DNA from: Paracoccaceae bacterium
Lineage (GTDB): Bacteria > Pseudomonadota > Alphaproteobacteria > Rhodobacterales > Rhodobacteraceae
NCBI GenBank assembly: GCA_028284705.1
Contig: JANQRE010000011.1
Span: 1 to 64,000 of the forward strand
Length of the DNA: 64,000 bases
Direction: 5' to 3'
The notes under the pieces are model-generated. The model had not been told where the DNA came from. It saw nothing but the letters and a program-made list of their open reading frames with translations, and ran no database searches. A program made the translations under genes and the position numbers. The stretch's first letter is position 1, and each line of letters begins with the position of its first letter. Positions 1 through 12,121 of the stretch are shown here, piece after piece.

Positions 1-24
1 GCGTAAGAAATCGGAAGGGTGGAC

Positions 25-585
25 GTGTCCGAACCAGTCGCGATCTCAACTGGCATTGCGCAACGCTACGCAACTGCCGTTTTCGAATTGGCCAAAGAGG
101 GCAAAGACCTCACATCGCTGGAAGCTGATATTGATGCGCTCGACACCGCTCTGGCCACAAGCGCAGATTTCCGCAACCTTATCGCCTCGCCGCTGCTGAG
201 CCGCGAAGAACAGGGCAACGGCATTGCAGCCATCGCCAAGAAGATGGGTTTGTCTTCTACCGTTGCGAACACATTGAGCCTGATGGCCGCCAAGCGCCGC
301 CTCTTTGTGTTGCCGCAACTGGTCAAAACCCTGCGCGAAGCGATTGCCGAGGACAAAGGCGAGGTCACAGCGGAGGTGTCAGCAGCAACGGAACTGACCG
401 ACGCGCAGAAGGATAAACTTGCCGAAACGCTGAAAGAGAGCGTGGGCAAAGATGTAAAGATCAACATGGCCGTCGATGAAAGCCTCATCGGTGGCCTTAT
501 CGTTAAAGTGGGTTCGAAAATGATCGACACCTCGATCAAGTCGAAACTCGCATCCCTACAGAATTCCATGAAAGAGGTCGGATAA
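25..585 (+). CDS. atpH: F1 ATP synthase subunit delta
   Basis: Delta (OSCP-like) subunit of the F1 sector of the F-type ATP synthase, which joins the catalytic head to the peripheral stalk on the cytoplasmic face of the membrane. It is 186 aa, the usual family length. The N-terminal helical part ([10 protein letters not shown]) and the C-terminal signature region ([16 protein letters not shown]) are both present. The GTG at 25 is chosen because GGAAGG at 13-18 lies 6 nt ahead; an in-frame GTG at 19 abuts that site and would leave no spacer, though it is the longer alternative. First gene of an atpHAGDC operon, with a single base between its stop and atpA. Whatever lies upstream is outside the window. 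Confidence 0.96.
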   Translation: MSEPVAISTGIAQRYATAVFELAKEGKDLTSLEADIDALDTALATSADFRNLIASPLLSREEQGNGIAAIAKKMGLSSTVANTLSLMAAKRRLFVLPQLVKTLREAIAEDKGEVTAEVSAATELTDAQKDKLAETLKESVGKDVKINMAVDESLIGGLIVKVGSKMIDTSIKSKLASLQNSMKEVG

Positions 586-586
586 G

Positions 587-2125
<1,539 letters not shown>

Positions 2126-2139
2126 GGAGAGACAAGGCC

Positions 2140-3006
2140 ATGCCAAGTCTTAAGGACCTTAAAACACGGATCGAGTCGGTCAAATCGACCCGCAAGATCA
2201 CGAAAGCGATGCAGATGGTCGCCGCTGCGAAACTGCGCCGTGCGCAGGATGCTGCGGAAGCCGGGCGTCCCTATGCGGAGCGGTTCAACGCCGTGATGGG
2301 CGGGCTTGCGGCTTCGGTTGGCAAGGCCGAGGGTGCGCCGAAGCTTTTGGCGGGTACTGGCGCCGACAATGTGCATCTTCTGGTTGTGATGACCGCCGAG
2401 CGTGGCCTTTGCGGTGGTTTCAACTCCAACATTGCGAAACTCGCCCGCGCCCATGCCGAGAAGCTGGAAAAAGCCGGCAAGACCGTCAAAGTCCTGACCG
2501 TCGGCAAGAAGGGTCGCGAGCAGATGAAGCGCGACTATGCCGATAAGTTTGTTGGCCATGTCGATCTGACGGAGGTCAAGCGTGTCGGTTATGATGATGC
2601 CGCCGGCATCGCGCAGGACGTCATCAAGCGCTTTGACGAGGGTGAGTTTGACGTCGCGACGATCTTCTTCTCGGAGTTCAAAAGCGTCATCAGCCAGATC
2701 CCGACGGCCAAGCAGGTCATCCCGGCTGATTTTGAGCCGAGCGAAGATTCCACCGTCTACGACTACGAACCGGATGAAGAGGAAATCCTCGCCGATCTGC
2801 TGCCGCGCGGTGTCGCGACGCAAATCTTCTCAGCACTGCTTGAAAACGGCGCCTCGGAGCAGGGCGCGCGGATGTCCGCCATGGACAACGCGACCCGCAA
2901 TGCAGGCGAGATGATCGACAAGCTGACCATCGAGTTCAACCGCTCGCGTCAGGCCGTCATCACCAACGAGCTTATCGAAATTATTTCGGGCGCCGAGGCG
3001 CTCTAA
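2140..3006 (+). CDS. atpG: F1 ATP synthase subunit gamma
   Basis: Central rotor stalk of F1 that couples proton-driven c-ring rotation to catalysis. The product is 288 aa. The N-terminal coiled-coil helix ([20 protein letters not shown]) and the C-terminal helix ([20 protein letters not shown]) that together make the rotor shaft are both clear, with the [11 protein letters not shown] core between them. A strong AAGGAGAGA ribosome site precedes the ATG. It sits between atpA and atpD in the standard order, with a 21-nt gap to atpD. Confidence 0.99.
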   Translation: MPSLKDLKTRIESVKSTRKITKAMQMVAAAKLRRAQDAAEAGRPYAERFNAVMGGLAASVGKAEGAPKLLAGTGADNVHLLVVMTAERGLCGGFNSNIAKLARAHAEKLEKAGKTVKVLTVGKKGREQMKRDYADKFVGHVDLTEVKRVGYDDAAGIAQDVIKRFDEGEFDVATIFFSEFKSVISQIPTAKQVIPADFEPSEDSTVYDYEPDEEEILADLLPRGVATQIFSALLENGASEQGARMSAMDNATRNAGEMIDKLTIEFNRSRQAVITNELIEIISGAEAL

Positions 3007-4452
<1,446 letters not shown>

Positions 4453-4461
4453 GGAGGCCTC

Positions 4462-4851
4462 ATGGCTGACACGATGCAATTCGATCTCGTGAGCCCTGAG
4501 CGGAGCCTTGCATCCACTCAGGCCACGGCGGTGCAAATCCCGGGCGCGGAAGGCGACTTCACGGCGATGCCGCTGCACGCGCCGGTGATCACGACGCTGC
4601 GCCCCGGTATTCTGTCGGTGACGTCCGCCAGCGGCACGGATGAGTATTTCGTCTCAGGCGGCTTTGCTGAGGTCACTGCGGAGAACGCCTCGGTGCTGGC
4701 AGAGCGCGCCTATGCCAAGGCCGACCTCACCGCCGAGATCATGGAAGAGCTGGTCAAAGACGCCAATATGCAGCGCGATGCGTCGCATACCGATATCGCC
4801 GCAAAATATGCCGATGACATGGCTGCGGCGGCGCGGGAACTTGGCTTCTGA
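4462..4851 (+). CDS. atpC: F1 ATP synthase subunit epsilon
   Basis: Epsilon subunit of F1, bound to the foot of gamma; in bacteria it moderates ATP hydrolysis. The 129-aa product has the N-terminal beta-sandwich start ([14 protein letters not shown]) and the [15 protein letters not shown] motif typical of the family, followed by a short helical tail. Last gene of the operon: a terminator hairpin follows 29 nt after its stop. Confidence 0.98.
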   Translation: MADTMQFDLVSPERSLASTQATAVQIPGAEGDFTAMPLHAPVITTLRPGILSVTSASGTDEYFVSGGFAEVTAENASVLAERAYAKADLTAEIMEELVKDANMQRDASHTDIAAKYADDMAAAARELGF

Positions 4852-4880
4852 CACGGCTGACATTGTGGTAACACAATAAG

Positions 4881-4911
4881 AGCCCCGCCCTCCGGTGGGG
4901 CTTTCGCTTTT
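4881..4911 (+). terminator. Rho-independent terminator of the F1 operon
   Basis: A stem of AGCCCC paired with GGGGCT (outer arms 4881-4886 and 4897-4902, extended by inner pairs around a CTCC loop) is followed by a T-rich tract to 4911. Its position just after atpC fits the end of the atpHAGDC transcript. Confidence 0.85.
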
Positions 4912-4986
4912 CGCAGCAATCCTGTTTAAAGCCCCAATATTGTCAGATTTTTTGTCTATGCGCAGGCGGGGAAGGCCCACGTATCG

Positions 4987-5337
4987 ATGCAAAAATTACA
5001 GAATAACCTTGTTGGGATCACGCAGGGCAGTCGCGTGCTGTTCTCTGATTTCATCGATGACGGACCGATGTGGACTGGCACCGGCCCGCGCGAGCATCGT
5101 TTCGTGGTCGAGTTTCAGGAACCCTACGCCGGTATCCCGAATGTGCATGTCTCCATGAGCATGTGGGACGTGGATCACCAGACCAATCAGCGCATGGACA
5201 TCACTGCGGAAAATATCTGCGAGACCAGCTTTGATCTCGTCTTTCGCACCTGGGGGGACAGTCGTGTGGCGCGGGTACGGGCCAACTGGCTGGTAATTGG
5301 ACCTCTGCCCAATGAGGACGACTGGGAGCTTTATTGA
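4987..5337 (+). CDS. H-type lectin domain protein
   Basis: A 116-aa protein resembling the H-type lectin domain (Helix pomatia agglutinin type, six-strand beta sandwich). I recognise it from the spacing of FVVEFQEPYAGIPNVHVSMS, the D-x-N-x-R segment near TNQRMDITAENI, FDLVFRTWGDSRVARVRANW and the terminal IGPLP. It has no signal peptide, so secretion is not evident. It lies 135 nt after atpC, beyond the terminator, and so probably has its own promoter. Lectins of this family bind GalNAc-type sugars, but the ligand and role in bacteria are not known. The domain call is fairly firm; function is open. Confidence 0.8.
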   Translation: MQKLQNNLVGITQGSRVLFSDFIDDGPMWTGTGPREHRFVVEFQEPYAGIPNVHVSMSMWDVDHQTNQRMDITAENICETSFDLVFRTWGDSRVARVRANWLVIGPLPNEDDWELY

Positions 5338-5469
5338 GCCCTTGCCGCTCCGCTTGTCGTCTTCCTGAAACGCTGCGATATTAGACCAGTTCAGGTTCCC
5401 GTTTTCCAATTGATGCCTCGTCCCGCGGGCGTCGCTTTTCCGCTCCGAAATTCTCGAAAGGACGTCCCC

Positions 5470-6447
5470 ATGGCGCTCGTTGATCAGGTCCCTACGCAAT
5501 CCGGCTTTCATGCCAAGAGCACAGGGGCGGAGGTTCTGGCTGACATCGATCTAACCGGCAAAACCGCCGTGGTCACGGGTGGCTATAGCGGGATCGGGCT
5601 TGAGACCGTGCGGGCTATGGCGGCGAAAGGCGCCTCGGTCGTGGTCCCGGTGCGCTCGCCCGAGAAGGCGCAGGACACCCTCGCGGATGTGGATGGAGAT
5701 GTGACAACCGCACCGATGGACCTCGCCGATCTCGGTTCCGTTCGGGGTTTTGCCGAGACGATGCTGGATGACCTGAGCAAGATTGACCTTCTGATCAACA
5801 ATGCCGGGATCATGGCCTGCCCGCTGGCCCGTGTCGGGCCGGGATGGGAATCTCAGTTCGGGATCAACCACATGGGACATTTCGCCCTGACCAAGGCGCT
5901 GATGCCTCTGCTGACGAAAGCACCAAATCCGCGCGTTGTGGCGCTGTCGTCAACCGCGCATAAGATCACCGACATCCTGTGGGATGACATGCAATACGAG
6001 ACTGCTGACTACGACAAATGGCAGGCCTATGGGCAGGCCAAAACAGCCAATGCGCTTTTTGCCAACAGCCTGTCGCGCCGGTTGAAGGAACATGGCGGGC
6101 TGGCCTTCTCCGTGCATCCGGGCGGCATTTTCACACCGCTGCAACGGCACTTGCCGCAAGAGGAAATGATCGCCTTGGGGTGGCTTGAAGAGAACGGCGA
6201 ACCCTCTGAGTTGGCGAAACAGGGCTTCAAATCACCGGAGCAGGGTTGTTCCACGACCCTCTGGGCCGCGACCTCCGCCAAGCTCGAAGGTGTCCCAGGC
6301 GTCTATTGCGAGGATTGCGATATCGCGGCACCGACAGACCCCGACAGCCCGATGGGGCGCTATATGGGGGTCGAGGCGCATGCTTGTGATGACGCCTCGG
6401 CAGAGCGATTGTGGGAGATCAGCGAGACCCTTCTCGCCGCCGCCTAA
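5470..6447 (+). CDS. SDR family oxidoreductase
   Basis: Short-chain dehydrogenase/reductase of 325 aa that should use NAD(P)(H); the substrate cannot be read from sequence. The cofactor motif TGGYSGIG is at residues 36-43, NNAG and the catalytic YGQAK (YxxxK) follow, and the C-terminal third is longer than in classical SDRs, as in the WW-oxidoreductase/retinol-dehydrogenase-like group. The ATG at 5470 is preferred over an upstream in-frame ATG at 5410 because AAAGGA at 5456-5461 precedes it and the extra 20 residues look unrelated to SDRs. Its stop overlaps the convergent DUF6653 gene by 4 nt. Confidence 0.9.
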   Translation: MALVDQVPTQSGFHAKSTGAEVLADIDLTGKTAVVTGGYSGIGLETVRAMAAKGASVVVPVRSPEKAQDTLADVDGDVTTAPMDLADLGSVRGFAETMLDDLSKIDLLINNAGIMACPLARVGPGWESQFGINHMGHFALTKALMPLLTKAPNPRVVALSSTAHKITDILWDDMQYETADYDKWQAYGQAKTANALFANSLSRRLKEHGGLAFSVHPGGIFTPLQRHLPQEEMIALGWLEENGEPSELAKQGFKSPEQGCSTTLWAATSAKLEGVPGVYCEDCDIAAPTDPDSPMGRYMGVEAHACDDASAERLWEISETLLAAA

Positions 6448-6956
6448 GGCACGCTCTGCTTCAGGTCCTCAAGCGAGCCGCCATCGCGCTGAAAATCCTC
6501 CCAGATCCAGACCATCCGGTCGACGAACCAGAGCTTCGGCAGGATGGTCAGCACCAGTCCGGCGATGACCCATCCGGGCGACAGCACCCAAAGTCCATAG
6601 GCCAGCGGCGGCAGCCCAACGGCGGCAGCGGCGGTCAGCAGATACGCGACGCGTCTGTGATGCGGCGCGATTTGGGTCCGGTGATGCAGAAAGACCCGCT
6701 CGCCGGACGTGCCTTTCGCGGACCAGGTGTCCCAATCCGTGGCCGTCGCAAAGAGCCGCGGGTTGAGCCAGGTCCAAAAGAGCGCCAAGGCGAGGACCAA
6801 CCAAGCCCAGCCACCGATCCAGTCACGTGACCAGATCGCAAGAACGATGAGCGGCAGGCAACTAAACCGGCTCCAGGCCGACCACGGGTTTGCGTGCCGT
6901 GCCCACACCTCGTTGCTCATCGACATGAGCTTTTCCGAGGCGCGGTAGATATCCAT
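6444..6956 (-). CDS. DUF6653-like membrane protein
   Basis: A 170-aa protein with several hydrophobic stretches (around PLIVLAIWSRDWIGGWAWLVLALALFWTW, YLLTAAAAVGLPPLAYGLWVL and VIAGLVLTIL, each taken in part), so an inner-membrane protein with about four helices. It begins MDIYRASEKLMSMSNEVWAR and contains HRTQIAPHHRR. I believe this is the DUF6653 family, function unknown. It lies only 6 nt downstream of prs on the same strand and is probably co-transcribed with it. Its stop codon shares four bases with the convergent SDR gene. Confidence 0.75.
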   Translation of the reverse strand: MDIYRASEKLMSMSNEVWARHANPWSAWSRFSCLPLIVLAIWSRDWIGGWAWLVLALALFWTWLNPRLFATATDWDTWSAKGTSGERVFLHHRTQIAPHHRRVAYLLTAAAAVGLPPLAYGLWVLSPGWVIAGLVLTILPKLWFVDRMVWIWEDFQRDGGSLEDLKQSVP

Positions 6957-6962
6957 GTGGGA

Positions 6963-7979
6963 TTACTGTCCGGGGTAAGTCCACTCATAGAGCGGGGTGA
7001 GCGTGTCGGTGTCAAAGAGCGACGAGACCGACATGCCGCTGGAGATGTTCAGGATCGCCTGCGCGAAGATCGGCGCGGTTGGCACGATACGGATATTCTT
7101 GCAGCCTTTGACGGCCTCAGTGGCTTCGATGCTGTCGGTAATCACGAGGCTCTTCATCACCGATTTGGTGATGCGCTCGACCGCAGGACCCGACAGAACA
7201 CCATGGGTGATATAGGAATGCACTTCCTTCGCACCGTTCTCCAACAGCACTTCCGCCGCCTTGCAGAGCGTGCCCGCCGTGTCGCAAATGTCATCGACGA
7301 TGATACAGCGCTTGTCCTTCACTTCGCCGATCACGGTCATCTCGGCCACTTCGCCGGGTTTCTCGCGGCGCTTATCGACGATGGAGAGCGGCGCGTTGAT
7401 CCGCTGCGCCAGTTCCCGGGCACGCGCCACGCCGCCCACATCGGGAGAGACGATCATGACGTTATCCATCTTCTTGAAATGATGAAGAATATCGAGCGCG
7501 AAGATCGGTGAGGCGTAAAGGTTGTCGACAGGCAGATCGAAGAAACCCTGGATCTGGGTGGCATGCAAATCCATGGTCAGAACCCGCTCGATGCCCGCTT
7601 CTCGAATGAGGTTGGCAACGAGCTTGGCCGAGATCGGCGTGCGGGCCTTCGTGCGGCGATCCTGACGGGCATATCCGAAATAGGGGATCACGGCGGTGAT
7701 GCGGGCCGCTGAGGAGCGGCGCAGCGCATCCGCCATGATCAGAAGTTCCATCACATTGTCATTGGCGGGGTTCGAGGTCGGCTGGATGATGAACATGTCC
7801 TCGCCGCGGACATTCTCAAAGACCTCGACGAAAATCTCCGCATCGTTGAACCTCTCGACCCTTGCATCGACGAGATTGATCCGCTGGCCCCGATGCATCG
7901 ACATGCGCTTCGTGATGGCTTCCGCAAGCGGACGATTAGCGTTGCCGGAAATGAGTTTCGGCTCGGACGAGTTTGGCAT
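6963..7979 (-). CDS. prs: Ribose-phosphate pyrophosphokinase
   Basis: PRPP synthase, which transfers pyrophosphate from ATP to ribose 5-phosphate to feed purine, pyrimidine, histidine and tryptophan synthesis. It is 338 aa, slightly longer than the roughly 315 aa of E. coli Prs because of a longer N-terminal part. Visible motifs are the ATP-binding [10 protein letters not shown] segment (about 110-119), [12 protein letters not shown] (about 136-147) and the PRPP loop [12 protein letters not shown] at 226-237. It is followed after 6 nt by a membrane protein gene on the same strand. Divergent from the HCCA-isomerase-like gene. Confidence 0.97.
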   Translation of the reverse strand: MPNSSEPKLISGNANRPLAEAITKRMSMHRGQRINLVDARVERFNDAEIFVEVFENVRGEDMFIIQPTSNPANDNVMELLIMADALRRSSAARITAVIPYFGYARQDRRTKARTPISAKLVANLIREAGIERVLTMDLHATQIQGFFDLPVDNLYASPIFALDILHHFKKMDNVMIVSPDVGGVARARELAQRINAPLSIVDKRREKPGEVAEMTVIGEVKDKRCIIVDDICDTAGTLCKAAEVLLENGAKEVHSYITHGVLSGPAVERITKSVMKSLVITDSIEATEAVKGCKNIRIVPTAPIFAQAILNISSGMSVSSLFDTDTLTPLYEWTYPGQ

Positions 7980-8090
7980 GAATTTTCCCCAGGTTGGCAG
8001 CCCTTGACGCCAGCATCCCCAAAGCTGGCGTTGACACCGCTTACCACCCAGCTACCGTCCTCTCAAACCCTAATTCCAGAAAGAGTGAAC

Positions 8091-8687
8091 ATGGCGCATA
8101 TCGACTACTATTTTGCGACGATTTCCCCGTACACCTACCTCGCTGGCACCCGAATGGAGAAGGTCGCCGCCAAGCATGGCGCGACGATCACCTATAAGCC
8201 CGTGGACCTCATCACGCTCTTCGGTCGAACCGGGGGCGTGCCACCGAAAGACCGCCATCCCGCCCGTCAGGAGATGCGCCTGCAGGAGCTTCGTCGGTCG
8301 GGCGTGAAGAACGGCATGCCGATCAATCTGCACCCAGCACACTGGCCGACAAACCCGGCCCCCTCCGCCTATACGGTGATTACGGCGCAGAAAACGGGCG
8401 AGGGCGATCTCGGCGCTCTGGTTCAGGGCTTCACGCGGGCCTGCTGGGCGGAAGAGCGCGATATCAGTCAGGACGATGTGATCCGGGATGTGTTGGCGGC
8501 CAATGGGTTTGATCCCGCTCTCGCAGATTCCGGCATGCTGGCCGGTGCGGAGGAATACGCTGCCAACCTGGAAGAGGCCGTAAACAAAGGCGTTTTCGGC
8601 GCACCTTTCTATATCGTCGGTGACGAAAAGTTCTGGGGTCAGGACCGTATCACCGATCTTGATATGCATCTGGCGGGCAAGCTCTGA
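8091..8687 (+). CDS. 2-hydroxychromene-2-carboxylate isomerase-like DsbA-fold protein
   Basis: A 198-aa kappa-class GST/DsbA-fold protein of the 2-hydroxychromene-2-carboxylate isomerase family, which in naphthalene degradation uses glutathione to isomerise the ring-cleavage product. The fold markers are the start IDYYFATISPYTYLAG, the middle GMPINLHPAHWP, and the cis-proline region GVFGAPFYIVGDEKFWGQDR. There is no CxxC motif, as expected for this subgroup rather than DsbA. No aromatic degradation genes are nearby, so the true substrate may differ. The ATG at 8091 follows AGAAAGAG; an upstream in-frame start at 7893 would overlap prs and encodes unrelated residues. Confidence 0.82.
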   Translation: MAHIDYYFATISPYTYLAGTRMEKVAAKHGATITYKPVDLITLFGRTGGVPPKDRHPARQEMRLQELRRSGVKNGMPINLHPAHWPTNPAPSAYTVITAQKTGEGDLGALVQGFTRACWAEERDISQDDVIRDVLAANGFDPALADSGMLAGAEEYAANLEEAVNKGVFGAPFYIVGDEKFWGQDRITDLDMHLAGKL

Positions 8688-8704
8688 GCACCCTCAAACC
8701 ACAT

Positions 8705-9490
8705 GTGATCCGGTCCGGTCACGGCCCAGCGCCAGTGGTGTTTTTCCACTGTATGCTGGCCTATGCGCAAAGCCTTGACGGGGTGACCGAACAGCTTGCC
8801 AGCGAGATCACCGCCTCCGTCATGGATCTGCCCGGGCATGGCGAAAGTCCCGATTGGGACCCTGACCGCGATTTCGGCGATATGGCGCTTGAGATGGCGG
8901 AGCACTGCTTTGACGGGCCCGCCCATGTGGTGGGGCATTCCTTTGGCGGGTATCTCGCCCTGCGTCTGGCGATTGAACGACCCGATCTGGTGCAGAGCCT
9001 CAGCCTGATCGACCCTGTCTTTATCGCGGCGGCCAAAGCGGAACATCCGGAGCTGCTGGCCGAACATATGGAGCTTGCTGCGCCCGCCTTTCTCGCGCTG
9101 CAGGAGGGCGATCTGGACCGCGCGGCGGAGCACTTCATGGGCTATTGGGGCACGGGCGGGAATTTCGACACGCTGCGCCCGTCGGTTCTGGCCTATTGCA
9201 GCCGCCGGATGCCTCTGGTGATCGCAACGCAAGCGCCACTCTTGGAGGACAATGCCGGATTGTTGCCCCGCCTCGGAGAGATCAGAGTACCGGTGCTAAT
9301 CCTGGAAGGCAGTGAAAGCCCTGCGGTGATGAGCGCGATTTGTGACGAGCTGGAGGCCCAGTTACCGCAAGCGTTTCGTGTGTTGCTGCAGGGTGCGGGT
9401 CACATGGCGCCTTTGACCAATCCCGACGAAGTCGCAGGCATGATCGGAGCCTTTATCGCGTCGCAAAAGGCGAGCCGGATTCTGCAGTAA
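8705..9490 (+). CDS. Alpha/beta hydrolase
   Basis: Alpha/beta-hydrolase-fold protein of about 261 aa. The nucleophile elbow GHSFGG puts the catalytic serine at residue 79, the oxyanion region is FFHCMLAYA, DLPGHGES is the second conserved loop, an acid lies near VLILEGSESP, and the catalytic histidine is in GAGHMAPLTNP. Substrate unknown. A GTG at 8705 is used; no good ribosome site precedes it. The gap to the isomerase-like gene is only 17 nt, so translational coupling or a slightly earlier start is possible. The first complete copy of the intergenic repeat starts 6 nt after its stop. Confidence 0.85.
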   Translation: MIRSGHGPAPVVFFHCMLAYAQSLDGVTEQLASEITASVMDLPGHGESPDWDPDRDFGDMALEMAEHCFDGPAHVVGHSFGGYLALRLAIERPDLVQSLSLIDPVFIAAAKAEHPELLAEHMELAAPAFLALQEGDLDRAAEHFMGYWGTGGNFDTLRPSVLAYCSRRMPLVIATQAPLLEDNAGLLPRLGEIRVPVLILEGSESPAVMSAICDELEAQLPQAFRVLLQGAGHMAPLTNPDEVAGMIGAFIASQKASRILQ

Positions 9491-9495
9491 GAGGT

Positions 9496-9627
9496 TTTGC
9501 GCTTTGCTTCGCAAATCGCCGGGGGGCCGCGCTGCGGGGCAAGCCCCGCAGCCCGGCCGGATCGCTCCTGACGCAAGGCAGGGCGAACCCCCCCGGTTTG
9601 GTTTTGAGTATTTTCAGACCAGTGAAG
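9496..9627 (+). repeat. Composite palindromic repeat, copy A
   Basis: Three parts in order: a hairpin TTTGCG/CGCAAA (9496-9515), a perfect 9-bp hairpin CTGCGGGGC/GCCCCGCAG with an AA loop (9532-9551), then a conserved motif beginning GAGTATTTT and continuing to CCAGTGAAG (9606-9627). It fills the gap between the convergent hydrolase and aldolase genes, starting 6 nt after one stop and ending 3 nt before the other. The same order of parts occurs at 31345-31425 and, inverted, at 53799-53874. Confidence 0.75.
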
Positions 9628-9629
9628 GG

Positions 9630-10679
9630 TCAGGAAATCAGGGCGAGAAAGGCATCCACATCCGCCTCTGTCGTGCACCAGGAGCAGACGAGACGCGCCG
9701 ACAGCATCTCTTCATCGGATCCTTCAAGTGATTGATCAAAAGGCCAGAAATAGTATTTCGCGCCTGCCTCAATCGCCCGTTTGTGACCGGCCCGTGGCCA
9801 GCTCGCGAAGACGGAATTAGCGTCAGCGGGATGCAGAAGCGACGCGCCCTCGATGGATAAAATCCCGTCGCGCAATCGTATCGCTGCGGCATTGGCCTGA
9901 CGCGCCATGGTGAGCCAGAGATCATCGGTAAGATAGGCGTCCATCTGTGCCGACAGATAGCGGTGCTTGGAGAAAAGATGCCCACCGCGCTTGCGTCGCA
10001 ACTCAAACTCCCAGGCGATTTTGGGGTCAAACATCACGACCGCTTCGACACCCATCAACCCGTTCTTCGTGCCGCCCAGCGTCACCACATCCACGCCCGA
10101 CTTCCACGTCATCTCCGCCGGCGAGGCATTGGTTGCTGCAATGGCATTGGCAAAGCGCGCGCCGTCCATGTGCAGCGGCAGATTGTACGCCTTCGCGATC
10201 GCGCCGATTTTCGCAACCTCTTCAACGCTATAGGTTGCGCCGGCTTCTGTCGGGTTCGTCACCGAAATCGCGCCGCGCTGCACGTTATGCACGCCCACCC
10301 GCGCCGTGTGCTCGATCCGGGCCTCCAGGTGGCCCGGGTCCATCTTCGCGTCCTTGCCGCCGATCAGCGTCAGTTTAGAGCCGCCTGTATAGAACTCCGG
10401 CGCGCCGCATTCGTCTTCTTCCGCATGAGAATTCTGATGGGTGTAGATCGTGGCCCAGGGCGGGCAGAGGCAGGCCAGCGCTATGGCGTTCGCGGAGGTG
10501 CCGGTGGCGCAGAGATAGACCTCCGCCTCAGGCGCTTCGAACATATCGCGGATCTTGGCCCGCACCCGCTCCATGATCGGATCGGCACCATAGGGCATGG
10601 CGTAGCCTTCATTGGCTTTTGCCAAGGCCTCCATCACCTTAGGGTGCGCGGGGCTGGTATTGTCGGATGCAAAGAACAT
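9630..10679 (-). CDS. Low-specificity L-threonine aldolase-like PLP enzyme
   Basis: PLP-dependent beta-eliminating lyase/threonine aldolase family (fold type I), 349 aa. It probably cleaves L-threonine or allo-threonine to glycine and acetaldehyde. Visible are the N-terminal FFASDNTSPAHP, the ring-stacking region HQNSHAEEDECGAPEF, the PLP-ring aspartate in LHMDGARFAN (D172) and the Schiff-base lysine in GGTKNGLMG (K205). Start at 10679 is chosen for the family N terminus and a GAGGA site upstream; the frame stays open for 37 more codons without family similarity. It lies directly downstream of the cysteine-cluster gene, probably in one transcript with it and ribF. Confidence 0.9.
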   Translation of the reverse strand: MFFASDNTSPAHPKVMEALAKANEGYAMPYGADPIMERVRAKIRDMFEAPEAEVYLCATGTSANAIALACLCPPWATIYTHQNSHAEEDECGAPEFYTGGSKLTLIGGKDAKMDPGHLEARIEHTARVGVHNVQRGAISVTNPTEAGATYSVEEVAKIGAIAKAYNLPLHMDGARFANAIAATNASPAEMTWKSGVDVVTLGGTKNGLMGVEAVVMFDPKIAWEFELRRKRGGHLFSKHRYLSAQMDAYLTDDLWLTMARQANAAAIRLRDGILSIEGASLLHPADANSVFASWPRAGHKRAIEAGAKYYFWPFDQSLEGSDEEMLSARLVCSWCTTEADVDAFLALIS

Positions 10680-10680
10680 C

Positions 10681-11145
10681 TTACAAATCCTCGATAATGT
10701 GGTCTTCCCACTCGTCTTCCGGCACTTCGAATTCCGGCACTGTCCAGCCGCGCACTGATTGTCCGGCGGCATGCACTGTTTCCGGATCACCAGAGATCAA
10801 TGGGTGCCAGTCGTAAAGCGGTTTTCCCTCAGCCCGCAGGCGATAGGCGCAGGTTGAGGGCATCCAATAGGCGATGTCGTCGATGGTCTCAGGTTTCAGC
10901 ACGACACAGTCGGGCACGAATTGCAGGCGGATGTCATATTGCGCGCAGCGACAGGTCTCGCCATCCAGCAAGCGACAGGCGACGCGGGTGAAGGCGACCT
11001 CGCGCGTCTCGTCATCTTCGAGCTTGTTCAGGCAGCATTTCCCGCAGCCGTCACAGAGCGCTTCCCATTCGTTCTCGCTCAGCGACTTCAACGGGCGCTC
11101 CCAAAACTTGTGGCGCAGGCCCTCGCGGTTGATCGGGTCTTTCAT
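10681..11145 (-). CDS. YcgN-type cysteine cluster protein
   Basis: A 154-aa protein matching the E. coli YcgN/YkgJ cysteine-cluster family in size and layout. CDGCGKCCLN at 31-40 and further cysteines in ACRLLDGETCRCAQYD and FVPDC form a probable metal or Fe-S site. Function is not established. The ATG at 11145 overlaps the ribF stop as ATGA, so translation is coupled to ribF; the 11 extra codons upstream lie within ribF and are not needed. Confidence 0.88.
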   Translation of the reverse strand: MKDPINREGLRHKFWERPLKSLSENEWEALCDGCGKCCLNKLEDDETREVAFTRVACRLLDGETCRCAQYDIRLQFVPDCVVLKPETIDDIAYWMPSTCAYRLRAEGKPLYDWHPLISGDPETVHAAGQSVRGWTVPEFEVPEDEWEDHIIEDL

Positions 11146-12074
11146 ATCCGCGCCAGAATGTCTCGGGCTTGCGCGCAATCGGCATCCATCTGGGTGATCA
11201 GCGCATCGAGACTGTCAAATTTCTCTTCTCCACGCAGGTATTCGACCAAGGCAACCGAAAGGTGTTCTCCATAGAGATCGCCTTTGAAATCAAAGAGATA
11301 GGTCTCCACATTCGCGACATTCTCGCCAAACATCGGCCGTACGCCGATGGAGGTCGCCCCGTGATAGCTGCCCCGATGCGGTCCCGTCAGCACATCGACG
11401 AGCACTGCGTAAACGCCATGTTTGGGCGGATGCAGGCCCTCCAGCGACATATTCGCGGTGGGGTAGCCCAGCTCACGACCGCGCTGTTCGCCGGAAATCA
11501 CCTCGCCATCAATGCGATGCCAATGGCCAAGCATCTCTGCCGCAACGCGAGGCTGGCCGTCCGACAGCGCATTGCGGATGTTGGTTGAGCTGATTTGCGC
11601 ATCACCGGCCTCGACCAGTTCGGCGATGGTGACGCCAAAACCGAAGCTTTTGCCAAACTCTTCGAGCATAGTTGCGGTGCCGGCACGGCCCTTCCCGAAG
11701 CAAAAATCGCTGCCGACAACGACATGGGCAAGGGCGAGGCCCTTTGCAATCACGTCGCGGGCGAACTCCTCCGCCGTCAGGGTCGAAAGACCGGTGTTGA
11801 ATTGCAATTCATAGAGCCGTTTGACACCGAGCTTCTCCAAACGGTTCGCCTTCGCCTCCGCACTCATCAGCCGGAAGGGCGCAGCGTCCGGGGCAAAGAA
11901 CTGACGCGGATGCGGCTCGAAGGTCATGATGCCGAGCGGTGCGCTCGCGTCGGCCTTCGCGGCAATGTCGATCACCGCCTGATGGCCCAGATGCACGCCG
12001 TCGAAATTGCCGATGGCGACGCTGGCACCACGGTCCTCCGGGCGGACATATTGGTAATCTCGGATGATCCTCAT
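11142..12074 (-). CDS. ribF: Bifunctional riboflavin kinase / FAD synthetase
   Basis: Converts riboflavin to FMN and then to FAD. The 310-aa protein has the N-terminal adenylyltransferase domain with GNFDGVHLGHQ at 22-32, where the HxGH-like motif binds ATP, and a C-terminal riboflavin kinase domain marked by GEVISGEQRGRELGYPTANM and VYAVLVDV. Length and domain order are standard. First gene of a probable ribF-ycgN-aldolase transcript on the minus strand; divergent from a VOC protein 47 nt away. Confidence 0.97.
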   Translation of the reverse strand: MRIIRDYQYVRPEDRGASVAIGNFDGVHLGHQAVIDIAAKADASAPLGIMTFEPHPRQFFAPDAAPFRLMSAEAKANRLEKLGVKRLYELQFNTGLSTLTAEEFARDVIAKGLALAHVVVGSDFCFGKGRAGTATMLEEFGKSFGFGVTIAELVEAGDAQISSTNIRNALSDGQPRVAAEMLGHWHRIDGEVISGEQRGRELGYPTANMSLEGLHPPKHGVYAVLVDVLTGPHRGSYHGATSIGVRPMFGENVANVETYLFDFKGDLYGEHLSVALVEYLRGEEKFDSLDALITQMDADCAQARDILARI

Positions 12075-12121
12075 GGAGGGCAGGGGTAGCCCTGTGCCCG
12101 GATGGGTGCAAGAGTGCGTCC

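Noticed and set aside
4636-4645. GAGTATTTC inside atpC and GAGTATTC inside atpA as further motif copies
   Set aside because: They match only the first eight or nine bases and lack the CCA.TGA half and the G-run flank, so they are chance matches in coding sequence.
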